Of a DNA stretch of 64,000 bases, positions 34,656 to 46,998 are shown in pieces. How positions within the stretch are numbered: position 1 is the stretch's first letter; every line of letters begins with the position of its first letter. The translations under genes and the position numbers were made by a program. Source of the DNA: Trileptium ribeirensis (lineage: Eukaryota; Nematoda; Enoplea; Enoplida; Thoracostomopsidae); the NCBI GenBank assembly GCA_030248225.1, contig JASANE010026683.1:1-64000 (forward strand), read 5' to 3'. The notes below the pieces were generated by a model that was not told where the DNA came from, did not search any database, and saw only the letters and a list, made by a program, of their open reading frames with translations.

Positions 34656-34780
34656 CGATGCAATTGTTCGGCGTCAAATGTTTTGCGATGTATTTAGCGC
34701 ACGTTTTTGCGCACGACTTCATACCGAGCCAATTGGCAACTTTGTACAAATCTTTTACATGACGCGGTGACGCTTCCAAG
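34656..34780 (-). CDS. IVNS1ABP: IVNS1ABP-like exon 5 (BTB C-terminal helices, BACK start)
   Basis: Acceptor ttttcag|CTTGG, donor CATCG|gtaaga; 125 bp = 1 + 41 codons + 1. It encodes LEASPRHVKDLYKVANWLGM followed by KSCAKTCAKYIAKHLTPNNCI. This is the BTB-to-BACK linker seen in KLHL proteins (compare VKDVYSAAKKLKMDRVKQVC in NS1-BP). The Cys residues and LTPNNCIG turn lead directly into the BACK domain in exon 6. Flanking introns are 1.6 and 2.0 kb. Confidence 0.9.
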
Positions 34781-36809
34781 CTGAAAAGGTAAAATAAATA
34801 AATTTTTGAAAGGCTTCAGTTAAACCCAAGGGTAGTAATAAAATATCGTCAACAAATAACAACAAAACATACTAAACGTATGTTATTGTCTAAGCGGTCC
34901 CTATTGTTGCTTCAGTTGCTTTCCCAATGAGTGAACAACAAATTTGGCAATCAATATTATGTAGGTCGGCAAAGGTAGAGTAAAAAAATTTCCGATGAAA
35001 AACCAATGATTATGGATCCCCCACCCACCGCCACAACGACGCAGTGATGGAGCCCAGACACGTCGAAATTTGATGCCGGCTTCTATAGAGAAACATGAAC
35101 GATAATGTATATAATAACTACAAAGAATAATGGCACACAAAATGACATTCAGGTCGGCCTCCGGGTGTTTAAGCAATCAAAATTTGTGGAGATTTGAAAG
35201 AAAATTTATCACTCAATTGAGCGAATTTAATGGGGTTTTTCACTAAACATGAGGATGGCACTACCAAAACACTATAATCGACATCAACGGAGTGGGTAGT
35301 CAGTGAAACACAACAGCAAAAAATTTTAAGGAATTTAAAGTTACAACGGAAAATTACTATCTGTTTTTACGGCAAACGGTTATCTCAAATAAAGATCTCT
35401 TCAAGAAACTATTTGTAATACATCTGGAACACAAGTAATAATTCGCTAGTATGAACTAAATTTTTATTATCATTATACTTTTATCAACGTTAGCATAACA
35501 AACTTAACGCGATACAACTATAAACAAGGAACAAAAGTAAGCACATACCTTGAAATTTGGTGAAAATACACTCAGTTGACATAAATGCTCCAAAATTTTT
35601 TCATAATCCTTTTTACAGCTAAAATTTTGTTTAATTCCAGCAAAAATAGTTGAAAAGACGGTTTTAAACTCAAAAGAGACGTTTGTACACCGTTAATGAG
35701 GCCGTTTGTTAGCAATTTTAGCGCTTTTTCATGAAAAATATTTAATTTTAAAAAATAAGATTTCGATGCAGCCTTCCAGATCAAGCCAAAGGCCCGCAGT
35801 TCATTTCCCGTTGTTAAAATCCGTAGTTCGGAACCAGGGGAGGCAGTTCATGCCACTTTGCAAAATTTAATATTTTCAGCGAATGGAGAAGCAATCACGT
35901 AATCCATGGCTGCGTCGGGATCCCACAAATCGGATGAGGTAGTGGGAACATACTAGCAGAAGCCTTAAGTAAACACATTTTGTAGTTCATTCAAAAATGG
36001 CCTTCTGCATTGACAAGTCCAGCTTTAAATCAACGTAACAGGTACAGACGCCAAAGGTACTGCATATGTTTTGCTTATTCTAACGAGGGAATGTATTATC
36101 AATATGAATATGAAGAGTGTTTTAACTGGGTACTTCATTCGCTCAAAATTTTACTTGTTAGCATGAACTGGGTAACCCCGCTGGTTCTGAATTGGTGGTC
36201 GCCGGAATTTCCCTGGAGACGTGGACTGGGGGTCAAAATTTAATATTTTGCAGTGAAAAACGCTAAAAATGTTAATACTCAAACAAGGTGCAAAAACGTA
36301 TTTATTGGGGTTAAAACCAACTTTTCACCCAATTGTTGCTGAAATTAGTTAAATTTTTAATTTCGAAAAAGAACTTTTGTAAAAGATTTTGTCATTTTTA
36401 TATGGCATCTGTGGTGTCGTTACTGGAGAGAGGCCAAAAATTTTGCCAGGTGGGGCCCAAACGATGAGCACCGAAGAATGGCGGCACCCCTCACCTGCCC
36501 CTAACTTTGGAGAATACAGTGTTATGAATAGACCTTCTCCGACAATGGTGCCGATCTGGGCAATGGGAGCCGTCCCACTGATCAAGGAAGCCCCGAAAAA
36601 TATTATTAATATTCATACCTGCTAATAGAGAGCTATATTCCTGACGCGCCGATCTCCCCCTGCAACGTGACTGACTCAAGACTGGTAGGTTGAAGGCCTA
36701 ACCCACCGAGGACCCGGCTAACCTCTCGGGGACTTCGGTGTTTGAGCGTGTATGGTTAGAATTATAATAATATATTATATTTTGCAATGAAAAAAGTTAT
36801 ACTAACTAC
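34781..36809. other. Intron 4, no gene seen
   Basis: Contains a diverged partial copy of the dispersed repeat (35820-35895, ending TTTTCAGCGAATGGAGAAG) and a GC-rich block (36400-36740) with plus-strand open frames of no recognised family. Confidence 0.5.
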
Positions 36810-36888
36810 GCCGTATACGCAAATGTGACCAAAATTTCAAATATATCCGGCGAAATATCCGGAAATTTGTAGTAGAGCATCGATGATT
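36810..36888 (-). CDS. IVNS1ABP: IVNS1ABP-like exon 4 (BTB second half, 79 bp)
   Basis: A 79-bp exon found by looking for the missing BTB helix. The acceptor is tttcag|AATCATC and the donor is GGC|gtagtt. It starts with two bases and ends with two bases, exactly the phases needed between exons 3 and 5. It reads KFPDISPDIFEILVTFAYTA, the equivalent of KFDDLNPEAVEVLLNYAYTA in vertebrate NS1-BP. The donor is weak after position +2, but an in-frame TAG directly follows, so splicing must occur here. The join to exon 5 gives AYTA-LEAS, one residue shorter than the usual YTG.LE turn. Confidence 0.82.
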
Positions 36889-38390
36889 CTGAAATGTAAA
36901 AAACAATCAACAAATGAGTGCGGTAACAAGGTGTCACAAAATAATAATTACGTGCATCAAAGGATATATAGTGAATTATTATTGTTTTTAGACATGTAGT
37001 TTCTAAATCAGGGTGTTTTAGGCAATCTTCGCCGAAGACACGATTGTCGGCACAACGTTCGAGACTCGATCACTCGCGGCTGCGTCATAATACAATCTGA
37101 ATTCTAAAATTGCAATTTTACCCAATTAATTTTAATTAAATATTAAAACTCTCGTGGCTCGCTTTAATTAGTATTATGATGTACAAGTGAAAATAAAACA
37201 TTATACTATCATTATCGTTTACTAATAAGAAATTTAGGAAATTACTTAATTGAAATCAACTGCACGGCAGAATTATCTAGAGCAGCAATTTAACAAAATA
37301 AAATATTACGTCCCTATTTATAGGTATGCAACCCAAATTCAAATAGTAGCAGTAATTCCAAAATTTTCAAACTCCAGAGCTCTGTTATAATGCAATAATT
37401 ATGTATATACAGTAAGAACAAGAAACGACTGTCAGCGTTCGAGCTGCGATCATCAAGCAAACTTTAAACAACCGATTCTATAATATGTTACGAGCAGCGA
37501 ACCATATCGAGCGAGGAGAGGTCATTTCTGGTGGGCACTTAATAGAAAATCGGCATAACCACAGTGTGGGTGGGACCTCGCCCCACTTTCGAAACCCCCC
37601 TGTCCGTAAGATTGCCCTTCCACCACTCGGCCAAAACTACCATATTCAAAAACTAAATCCAAAAAAAATTTATATCTCAAAATTTATGGTTTTTTGCATG
37701 CAAAATAGTTTTTAAACATTAATTACCGCCATTTCTAAGGCTAAAACGCCGTTGTGTAACTTGAAAATAGAAAAAGGCACTAAAACTACATGAAAATGTG
37801 GAAATATTTAGTATTTTTAAGAAAATTTATCCCTCGACCATTTTGAAATTTCCCGCAAGAATGAACAGGGGGCCCCGAGGTCCCCCCACACTTTTCGCAG
37901 GGCTGTGCATAGACCAGGAAATTTGCCAGTTAACCCAGCCTTTTAAACCAAGTTACTTAGGTTGTGAGCTGCAGTAAGATGTAAAATTTAGAATTTCGAT
38001 TATATACGAACAAAGAATAAGCGAACAAACAAAGAACTTGGTACAACTAACTCTGTACTTAAAGCCAGCCAAACTTACAATCACAATTGTAAAGGTGCAA
38101 TTTGCTTAAAAAATTTCTTGATTTTCCAATATCTCAAAGCGATAAAGTATCACACTGCGTAGGTCTTAAACGGCTACACCAGGACTCGTGTAATTGTCGC
38201 GTTGCAAGAAAGCGCACGAACTATCAAGCAAATTATAAATCTTCAAAGCAAAAATTTTAATTAGTGTCCCAAGTGCGAGCGAGTTAACAGGGAACATCAG
38301 TCAAATTTTATTGTGGCGAGTAATATTTTATATACCACAGATCCAAATTAAATAATATGAAAAACAACAACAAAAACTTGCCTTTTTTAC
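36889..38390. other. Intron 3
   Basis: Holds the MITE at 37408, a G/C-run palindrome GGGGGCCCCGAGGTCCCCCC at about 37869, and AT-rich filler. No coding signal. Confidence 0.5.
37408..37541. mobile_element. MITE family A copy
   Basis: TACAGTAAGAACAAGAAACG then ACTGTCAGCGTTCGAGC on the left; GAGCGAGGAGAGGTCATTTC then TGGTGGGCACTT on the right, with the terminal TACTGT lost. Confidence 0.55.
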
Positions 38391-38835
38391 CAGAAGTCGG
38401 AACAAAATAATTGTTAATTTCTTCGTTAGAACCAGAGCTTTCGGATCCAATATGATTAGCGGATAAATTATTCCCTCCTGAAGTGCCCGGTGGAGGCTTT
38501 TGCGTTGCCGACGATGTGTTAACTGGGCTGTTCTCACGATTCACTTCAGTCGACCGCGTATCATTCACATCGGTCCCCGGGTCCGATGAAGCTGGCCCAT
38601 TTCCTATTGAACCAGGGCCAGCTTGAGCAAAAACTTGACCCACATTTGTGCTATTACTGCTGCCTCCAACCCCGCTCGGACCACCATGATAGCCCATAAA
38701 CAAATCGAAGAGAGTGGGACTAGCCGCAGCGAGGACAACTTTGTGGGCTGGTATTTCTCGATTTCCTACGTAGAAAATCACGTCGCAAAGTTCCCGATTT
38801 TTTCGAAGCGTGTTAAGTCGAGAAAATGTCGAATC
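38391..38835 (-). CDS. IVNS1ABP: IVNS1ABP-like exon 3 (BTB first half plus low-complexity insert)
   Basis: Acceptor at 38836 (tttcag|GATTCG), phase 0; donor at 38390 (TCTG|gtaaaa), phase 1; 148 codons. Residues 203-252 are the first half of a BTB/POZ domain: LNTLRKNRELCDVIF, then PAHKVVLAAASPTLFDLF, which matches the NS1-BP pattern LRKSGQFCDV...AHRAVLACCSPYLFEIF. Residues from about 253 to 350 are a Gly/Ser/Asn/Thr-rich tract that sits where other BTB domains have a loop of only a few residues. The reading frame continues in exon 4 with the rest of the BTB fold, so the insert is internal to the domain. Confidence 0.88.
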
Positions 38836-39026
38836 CTGAAATTGAAATCAATTGTGTTGGCAGCACTAACAAAATCGACCACAAACAATCAGCATTAAAA
38901 TTGAATTTTGAACTACTTTTTAAGACTCTCGCGACTGAGGCTGGGGGTCTGAAAATACTTGCGCGAAAAAACCTTGCTTATAACAAAATCGTTACTAATG
39001 AGAAACCTGAGTCCATCAGCGCTTAC

Positions 39027-39279
39027 CATCATATACGGATCGCGATATTCAAGAAAGTCCGCACTTCCGCTGGCATTTGCCGTCCCTGTGCCGGACAGAT
39101 TCGCTTCGACCGACCAACAACGTCCGTCCCGGTCGTCTTCGAAGCTATAGCCATATCCGGATTCCGGCTGCTTCGGTATATTATAGCTGGAAACACTGCC
39201 GGTTCCTCGGCCGTTTGTCATCGACAGTTCACCGCGCTGTTTATAGCAAAGATCGCCTGCATCGTCCACGCTTTCGAAC
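39027..39279 (-). CDS. IVNS1ABP: IVNS1ABP-like exon 2 (pre-BTB)
   Basis: Acceptor tttgag|GTTCG at 39280 and donor ATG|gtaagc at 39026. The exon starts with one base completing the Met codon split with exon 1 and ends in phase 0. It encodes 84 residues, about 119-202, acidic and Gly/Ser/Tyr-rich, ending EYRDPYMM. That end aligns with the short N-terminal lead of vertebrate NS1-BP just before the BTB domain. Only 191 bp separate it from exon 3, the shortest intron of the gene. No domain is recognised in the first 70 residues. Confidence 0.8.
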
Positions 39280-40059
39280 CTCAAACACAAAATAACTAAT
39301 AATAACAGAATAGCCAGTATATAAATTATTGTCTTAACGCCAAAATGGTGAATTCTGACTGTTGAATATGTAATTTAGAAAGATGTACATACTTATATTG
39401 AGCAATGAAATACAAAACGAACCACCGAATGTCAGTCGTATTGCTTGAATAGTTGAGAAGATATACCCGATTATTGTGCTCGAAACTACTATACAAAAAG
39501 AGAGCAAAACATTAATATTATAGCTACCATTTTCGTGTATCTTGGCTCTCATACGCCCATTTTAGAATCCATTTTGATCCAAATCTTAAACCTAAAAGAA
39601 CTCCATAAAAAGACTTACAGAGGCTTATTTGCTCCATAAAATGATCCCAAGTTTACTCAGATATCTACACTGATTGTCGAGTTACAATAAGTAAAATGGT
39701 TTTCCGGTCCATTTCGGGAGCCCATACGAGCATCTTTGGCCCGAATTCGGAGAGAAGATGTTGAAATAGAGCTTTGCGTCTGGCTAAAGACCATAAAAAG
39801 AGATAATAAGCCTTCAAATGAGCTATTCAGCCAATCATTCGCACTTCCAAAGTTGAGCTATACTGTCACCCTAAAAAGCAATAACGGACATTGTCAAGCT
39901 GGACCACTGTCACAAACAGTAGTAAGAAAGGATTTCTCGTTTCGATCGTTTCACTCACCACAATTCAGTTATATAATTTGAAGCGATAGGAGAGAGAAAT
40001 CGTGGATCCCAAATGTCATTAAAACAACAGGTACACTGATTTGTGAGCACTGCTAAATA
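39280..40059. other. Intron 1, exon 2 side
   Basis: No exon is seen. The sequence from about 39700 to 40059 may already belong to the 5' side of the LINE copy, but no recognisable endonuclease motif is present. Confidence 0.45.
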
Positions 40060-42032
40060 GTGCCATCTAAAGTGTGGCAGTTTATAGTACATAAATTAGC
40101 AAGTTCAATTATTTTAGGTGCAGATTGGCCCAGTGCAAACAACTTAATTGCTCAAACGGGTCCATCTAATCCTGTTGATGTTGAGGATGATTGGATTTCA
40201 ATTTGCTCATCCATTGCTACAGCATTGGATGCATGTGCTCCTAGAAGCACCAGTACACGTAGTTTCAGCGCGCTGCCGTGGATGGCTAGGTCCGTGGAAC
40301 ATGCCATCAGGAGCCAGCGAAACGCATACCGAAATTGTCAGCGTTCTGGAACTCGGCGTTTGTGGCAAATATATAAGCTACGAAGCTCAATAGTTCAGGA
40401 TCTGGCAAGTACTGCCATTATGAGGTTTGAACAAAGGATAGCTGCTAACATTAAAACTGACCAGAAAACTTTTTGGAAATATGTTAATTCTCGGAAGCAC
40501 TCCAGACCCCGCGTTGGTCCACTGTGTCGCCCTGATGGCTCATATACCATAACCGATACTGAATGCGCAGATCTGCTGAACAATTTCTCCTCCGTCTTTA
40601 TGGCAGAAGACACTTCAAATTTACCCGAGTTTCCACTCACTGCAGCCACCATGCTTGAGACAGTTAAATTCACACCTTAAGAAGTGTTTGATATTTTGGC
40701 TAAATTAGATCCAGCTTCAGCCACTGGTCCAGATGCAATACCGTCTCGTTTGTTAGCGGAATGTGGCCATGCTCTATCGCCAGTACTGTCGAAGTGTTTC
40801 CAGTTATCAATGAACGTTGGCAGGCTACCACGGATGTGGAAATAGGCAATTGTTGTTCCATTTCACAAAGAGGGCAATCGTGCAGAGTGTTGCAACTATC
40901 GACCCATCAGTCTGACCTCTAACATTTGCTAAACTATGGAACGCCTAGTTGCACAAGAATTGATCGCTCATGCTATTGATAACAATATATGAAATAAGTC
41001 ACAGTTCGGTTTCATGCGTGGCCGTTCTTGTGAACTACAACTCATCGAATACTTGGACATTCTATCCTCAGTAGTAGACTCTGGTGATTGTGTTGACGTG
41101 ATTTACCTAGATTTGAGGAAAGCATTCGATAGAGTTCCCCACGAACGACTACTGATTAAGTTAGTTGGCTATGGCATATCAGGCAGGCTAATACAATGGA
41201 TTAGAGATTTTTAACAAACAGAAGACAAGTTGTTAGCATACGAAATTCTGAATCCAGTCACTGCAAAGTACCCACGGGAGTACCACAAGTATCTGTTATT
41301 GGCCCCATATTATTCTTGTATTATATAAACGACCTTGACCATCACGTGTCCTGTAAAGTTCTTAAATTCGCTGATGACACAAAGCTGATCCGACGCATCC
41401 ACCGAGATTTTAGTGACATTGATGCATCTGACTTTAATACTGATTTAGATCAGTTGACTACATATGCATCTAAATGGACGTTTGATTTTAATATCCAAAA
41501 GTTTGCTGTTTTGCATGTGGGCAGAAACAATCCACATTATCACTACACTATGTTAGGCGAGATTATCCCCCAACAAAATCACTGCAAGGACTTAGGAGTA
41601 ATAATTTCTCATAATCTGAAGGCATCGGAACAGTGTGGCGATGTTACTAAGGCTGGTCATAATATGCTGGATATTTTGGGCCGCACTCTGAGGTACTGGA
41701 ATACCGATGTTTTTCTTTCACTCTACTTTGCTCTTGTCCGACCAATTGTTGAGTACGCTAGTTCGGTGTGGAGTCCCGGCTGTCAACGGGATATTAACCG
41801 CGTTGAGTCAGTTCAGAAAAGGGCCACCAGATTTTTGTATCGTCTTCGAGATAAAACGTACACAGAAAGACTTGAACATTCGGCATCCAATCCCTGGCAA
41901 CGAGACGTCGCCGTGCTGACCTTATTTTTCTTCACAAAATGATACATGGCCTTATTGACTTCGATTGGTCTTCGATGTTCTCGCTTGCTCCCGAAAGTGG
42001 ACTTCGACGTCATTACCTTTGCTTACGTGTAG
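40060..42032 (+). pseudogene. CR1/L2-like LINE reverse transcriptase remnant
   Basis: A degraded non-LTR ORF2, reading across two main open blocks. Visible in order: a pre-RT region (40060-40680); RT fingers with GPDAIPSRLL and the NYRPISLTS motif; the palm motif YLDLRKAFDRVPHERLL (about 41104-41154); GVPQ..VIGPILFLYYINDL (about 41278-41335); the catalytic FADDTK (about 41367-41384); and the C-terminal region with SVQKRATRFLYRLRD. Stops lie at about 40678, 40843, 40930 and 40990, with a frameshift near 41213, so it is dead. The endonuclease is missing. The coding sequence ends abruptly at 42032, where a hAT-like end (TAGAGGTGAGAA) begins. Orientation is opposite to the host gene, inside intron 1. 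Confidence 0.9.
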
Positions 42033-43826
42033 TAGAGGTGAGAATTTGGGCTCTTGGCTCGGCTCGGCTCTGTTCGGCTCTAGAGCCGAGCCGAGCCTGC
42101 CTTGGTTTCCGAAGAGCCGAACCGAGCCTGAATTTCACGAAAAGAGAAAGAGCCGAGCCGAGCCTGAATTTCACGAAAAGAGAAAGAGCCGAGCCGAGCC
42201 TGACAATTTATAATTAAGAGCGAGCCTAACATACGAAGCTCGGCTCTTAAAAGCTCTTTTCGGCTCTTAAAAGCTCTTATTTACTCCTAAAAACTCTAAG
42301 CGAATCGAATCATGCAGACATGCAAGTAGTTGTTGTACGTATGCGATGCGTTAACTTCTTGTATTATTTTATTTTGTTACCTAATATTGATTACTTTGAT
42401 TTCAATTCTTTGGATGCCCTATTTTGCACTACCCTGTGTTAGTTTTTTTATGTTTCCATTGTTTACATTAGTATTACTTTTATTACAATTCTCAGTACTA
42501 TTGCTTTGATTAAGGACTACCATATACGCTGATGGGTCGCCTCTTGCCAAATTGGCTGTGTCCTGTCAGGGGGTGGCTTAGCCAAGGGGGCACGGGGGGG
42601 GCGTGCCCGCTATACTACTATCCATGCACCCGTCAAGGATGGCTGAGAAGGTATATGGTTTTGCATGTGGCATGAGATGGATTTTACATGTGCCCCCATT
42701 CCCCTTAGCAAACGTGGCATCCCTCGTGAAGAAGTTTGTGGTTATGCCCATCGCGCTGACGGGGACGGTCGGGGTACTGCGACCAACTTATAGGTTTCCC
42801 TTCAAATTAGTATAAGATGTGATCGGCGAACTAAGCTGTTTATAAAGCTCGCTTTTGTGCATTTTGCGAGCATCCGTTGACCGCATATTCTGAGAAAACG
42901 CGGGAAGCACGTCACTAGGGGGTTATCTCTGCTAGCACCCTCTCCCCGGGTAGCCCTGACTTCACGAGGTGATAAACCCGTACCGGCTACTGGCATGTTT
43001 GGGCAAAAGTCTTGAATTTATAATAATTAAGCTACGCACACATCCAGTCTATTTCAAATTCCGTTTGTTTAAATGTATCTTTCTTTATTCGTTGATCATT
43101 CGGTAATTTAGCAGCTAAGTTATGAGGCACTAGATTTAATTTTAACAGTCTGTGCATACTTTATTGCACCTTATGTCCTTTTTTACTTTCCTTAGGTCAA
43201 AGAACTAATTTTTGGAGCATTTTCTATTACATTATAAAAGTTTCGTCATGATTACATAGCTAACGTTTATATTAATATCATTTTAGTTTTTTTCAACTTT
43301 GCCGGGCATTACGTTCCAGAGATGATCCTCAACGTTAAGTTGGAATCAGGCCGATAGAGGTGCTTTTGTATTATATATTTCAACCACAAGGAATCTGTTA
43401 TTATAATGTATCATTGTACCACAAAAAACCACTAAAAGCTTGACGGCAGAGTGTGGTAATTCTTTTAAATGTTCAGCAATATGTTCACCAGTACGTTCCC
43501 TGCTTCAACGTGCGTTGTAAAGTTTTGTTTTAATAAAGTTCTTGAAGTGTTTTAAATTTTGAAACTGTAATGATGAATATATATGAACAATGGAGCGAAT
43601 TGGACACGCAAACTTATTACTGCATTATATCGCGCAACATATTTTATAAGAGCTTTTAAGAGCCGAGCCGAGCGAGCCTGATGTTTTGTCTTAAGAGCCG
43701 AGAAGAGCCGAGCCTGGGTTTGAAGAAAAAGGAGCGGAGCCCGAGCGAGCCGGCAATGGTAGAGAGCCGAGCCTGATGCCGCTGCTGAAGGGCCGAGCCG
43801 AGCCGAGCCTGGCGCAACCGCCACTA
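42033..43826. mobile_element. hAT-like element with GAGCCGAGCC arrays
   Basis: Starts TAGAGGTGAGAATTTGGGCT at the break of the LINE ORF. GGCTCGGCTC and its complement GAGCCGAGCC then form a dense foldback (42056-42250). A second GAGCCGAGCC array lies at 43655-43815. The expected right terminus TTCTCACCTCTA was not found, so the right boundary is approximate. A nested hAT-like end (CAGGGGGTGGCTTAGCCAAG) sits at 42569. The start sequence is shared with the element at 55750. Confidence 0.5.
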
Positions 43827-45830
43827 TGACACCCGGGTCTGCTGCCTCGTGTTTTCCTTTCAGCCAAGAAACAATAACTGCCGTCGTAAACGAGGCGGCA
43901 TTATCCTGGCCCGGATCAACTTGCAACGTGATTTTGATATGGTGTCTGATGGGGCCAGCGCGGTAAGCATTACGGTAAGCATTAGGTGCCCGTGCTGATT
44001 GCCTGTAGCTATTTTACGGTTTCCTCAAACGGCGTACAAATGTGCAAAGAAATGCTTTTCTATGCCCGTCTGAGCAGTAAGTTCTCCAGAACTTAGCAGC
44101 TGTGAAATTATTGGAATAGAGATTTATTCTCTAATTTTTTCGCAAACCATTTTATTTTTGTTCGTACACACAACCAACGGCTGTCAGTCAGTCATTAGGC
44201 CTTCGAGCCGTCGCGCTATAATATCCCGGGCCCCAATATCGCAATTCGAGAAATTTAAACGTGGGTCCCTAAATTCAAACTACATCAATAGATTGTAAAT
44301 TCGATGTCGACCTAAAACCTAACAACTACCAGAGCATATCGCCACTAAACGATCTTAGTAAACTACAAATCAGATCTCTACGTGCAACATTCGTGTTTCG
44401 GGTTGCCAGCAAGCTTCCTCTCCATCCAGGGCCCGTTTTCACTTCACTTCAAAAACTTCACTGTCATCGTCCCAAATTTTGAGACTATGAACGCTGCGTT
44501 ATTTCGAAAAAAAAACTTTTACAATTCCTCCCAGTTAATTAATCATTGTTCTCTAAAAGAAACGCTACATCGAAAACAAAATACTTGACCCTGTGTAATA
44601 TCTGAAAACATATTTAAATAATTAATTGCTGTGGACTATGCGTAGGTTTTGCTACAACTGTTTTTAAACTCTGTCGCCTAAGTAAATGGTTAGTAGTTAA
44701 TTTAAAATGGCGTTACACGTGTAAAGTCCGCGTGAAGAACGCGTGGTAACACTACTGGTGGAATGCTTCGGGGAAAATCCGGGAAAAAATCTGCTTGGAA
44801 AATGCCCAGAAAAAATATAAAACTAATGCGTTCTTTATCCTTGCAAAATGCATCGCAGACAACGAATACCCATCATTGCTATCAAGTCGAATATATATAC
44901 TTAGACAATCTTTGCATAGCAAAATCTTGGCCAGCCTGTAGCCAAACAAACGGCTGAATATTATACTGGCCTCTCCATATAAGGCACCTTCAGGATTTTC
45001 GAGTTACACCCGTGCTTCCGGATTTCGGCGATTACTGCAACTGAAGAGCCCTGGTAAATTCTGACTTCGTGTCATCCATCCTGGTACCGTGGTATTTTGA
45101 GGTGACAACAAAAATAGCCGTCCCAGCAAAAACTGGTTATAGCAAACTTAAGACCTTTATTTCGATTATGATGAATTCATGAGTAAAATGAAGCTTAACT
45201 AAGCATTTGCTGTATAACTTGTGATAGAAACGACATAATACGTGTAAAAACCATTTGACATGCAATAAAATGCATTTATTATAAGTCGCCAGCTGACCTA
45301 AGGGTAGTATTATTTTCTCTTGTCACGCCACCCACCCAGCGAATCATTTCAAGTTTTCCGCTGGAATAATCTTAATGTTTTGTCTCTCTAAGCCTAGGGC
45401 TTAGCCTGGGCTCACAACTAAACTATCAGTTTTCCCAATGGTACGCATGTATAGTTCCCCCTAAGCCATGGTGAAGATGAGGGCATCTAGCTAACAACCA
45501 CCCTAAGGTACCATGTTGGTCCTGTAGATAATCCAGTTGTATAGTGACCTCGTTTTGGGACTGTGCCTTGGAAAGTCCACAGCGGCAGCCATGTTCAACA
45601 TCGTGACACTTTGGGGGGGGGGGTAGAAAATTTACGGAAAGTACACAACCAGAATAAACATGCAGTTAGCTAAAATCACGTCATTTTCGAATAAATCGTT
45701 GAAAATTTCACAGATTGGCTTACTCCCCACCACACAAATTTTACATCGGTTTGCGGCAGGGCCAATATATTATCCAACTTAAATTTACACTAGACGAAAG
45801 GCGCTACCGTTAAAGCCTAGGTATGCACGC
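43827..45830. other. Intron 1 middle, no gene seen
   Basis: No coding exon with compatible phase is visible. There is a G-run at 45614-45624. Otherwise AT-rich filler. Confidence 0.5.
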
Positions 45831-46802
45831 CAGCGTTGGAACCGGGTCACAACCCTTGACCCGGTGACCCGGTTGTAACCTTGACCCGGTGACCCGGATT
45901 TTTTTTCAGATCTGCTCGCGAAGTCAGTATTGAATATATACGACATGAAAACACTGTGTTAACCACTAAATTTACTGTTAAAAATACATGCAAGGGTAAT
46001 ACGACAAATGACAAAAGCAAGTAAGCTTGTACATATGTTGAAACAAAAAGCAAAACCCGAAAGGTGCTTCTACTGGACAATTCTTCTTCTGTATCCTGAG
46101 CCGCTTGTGTGGGCAAATTTAATAACTGATGTGTGGTTTGTTTGTTTATTTGCATACCTGAACAGATCTGTGCCCATCAAATTTTACTGACAATGTTGAA
46201 TTGCATTTTATTTAAAAGTCCAATTTTGAAATTTCTGGTATTTTCCATGTGTTAATAGCGCTGTCGGCATTTATATGCTATGAATTTCGTTCGTGACACA
46301 ACAGATTCGGTTTTACCTTTGGAATTATCGTACACACATTGGTTGAGCATAAGATAAGTAGGATAACTCCAGTCACACAGCACCAATCTCGAAACTGGGG
46401 GCTAACGTTGGTTTCATACCAAAATACACTATTTTTAGCCAAATCTAAGCAAAAATATCGAAAATGCTTAAATAAATCTTGCTGTAATAAGAACAACATT
46501 ACAAAAGTAAGGCACTTTACAAATGTATTGTAAAATATATGCACTTGTATACAAGTCATGTTCCAGTGACTATGTCCATTAAATAGTGTCACGTGCTCGT
46601 GTGGTTTACAAAAGTGAATAAATTTTTTTGCATTGTTTGTAAATTTTCTTTTCAGGCGAAACCATGTGTTTGTGTTTGTAATTGCTTGAAACTAATTGCA
46701 GAAGGTGCCTCTAATGTAAAAGATAACCGGGTCATCCGGGCAAGGGTGTGACCCGGTCACTCGGTCGAAAAATGTGACCCGAATGACCCGGTTCCAACGC
46801 TG
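45831..46802. mobile_element. hAT MITE with GACCCGG arrays and perfect TSD
   Basis: Left end CAGCGTTGGAACCGGGTCAC, right end GACCCGGTTCCAACGCTG: an 18-bp perfect terminal inverted repeat. The 8-bp target duplication ATGCACGC is identical at 45823-45830 and 46803-46810. Tandem GACCCGGTGACCCGG words lie inside both ends. The 972-bp element has no transposase. It inserted in intron 1. Confidence 0.93.
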
Positions 46803-46998
46803 ATGCACGCAGAGCTAATTATTTTTTTGTGCACGGAATACAAATTTTGGCTTCCGTTATTGAATCCGGACCAAAGCACGTATATACATTCTGGCAGCTA
46901 GTCGAAAATATGACAGCTCGGCGGACACTAAACGGATTGTTTGGGACAACACGATCGAAGCTTATAAATTACGGTACAAACAGGAGTAAAGAACTTAC

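Noticed and set aside
34901..35176. Missing BTB exon 4 in this minus-strand frame
   Set aside because: No BTB pattern; the correct 79-bp exon was found at 36810-36888.
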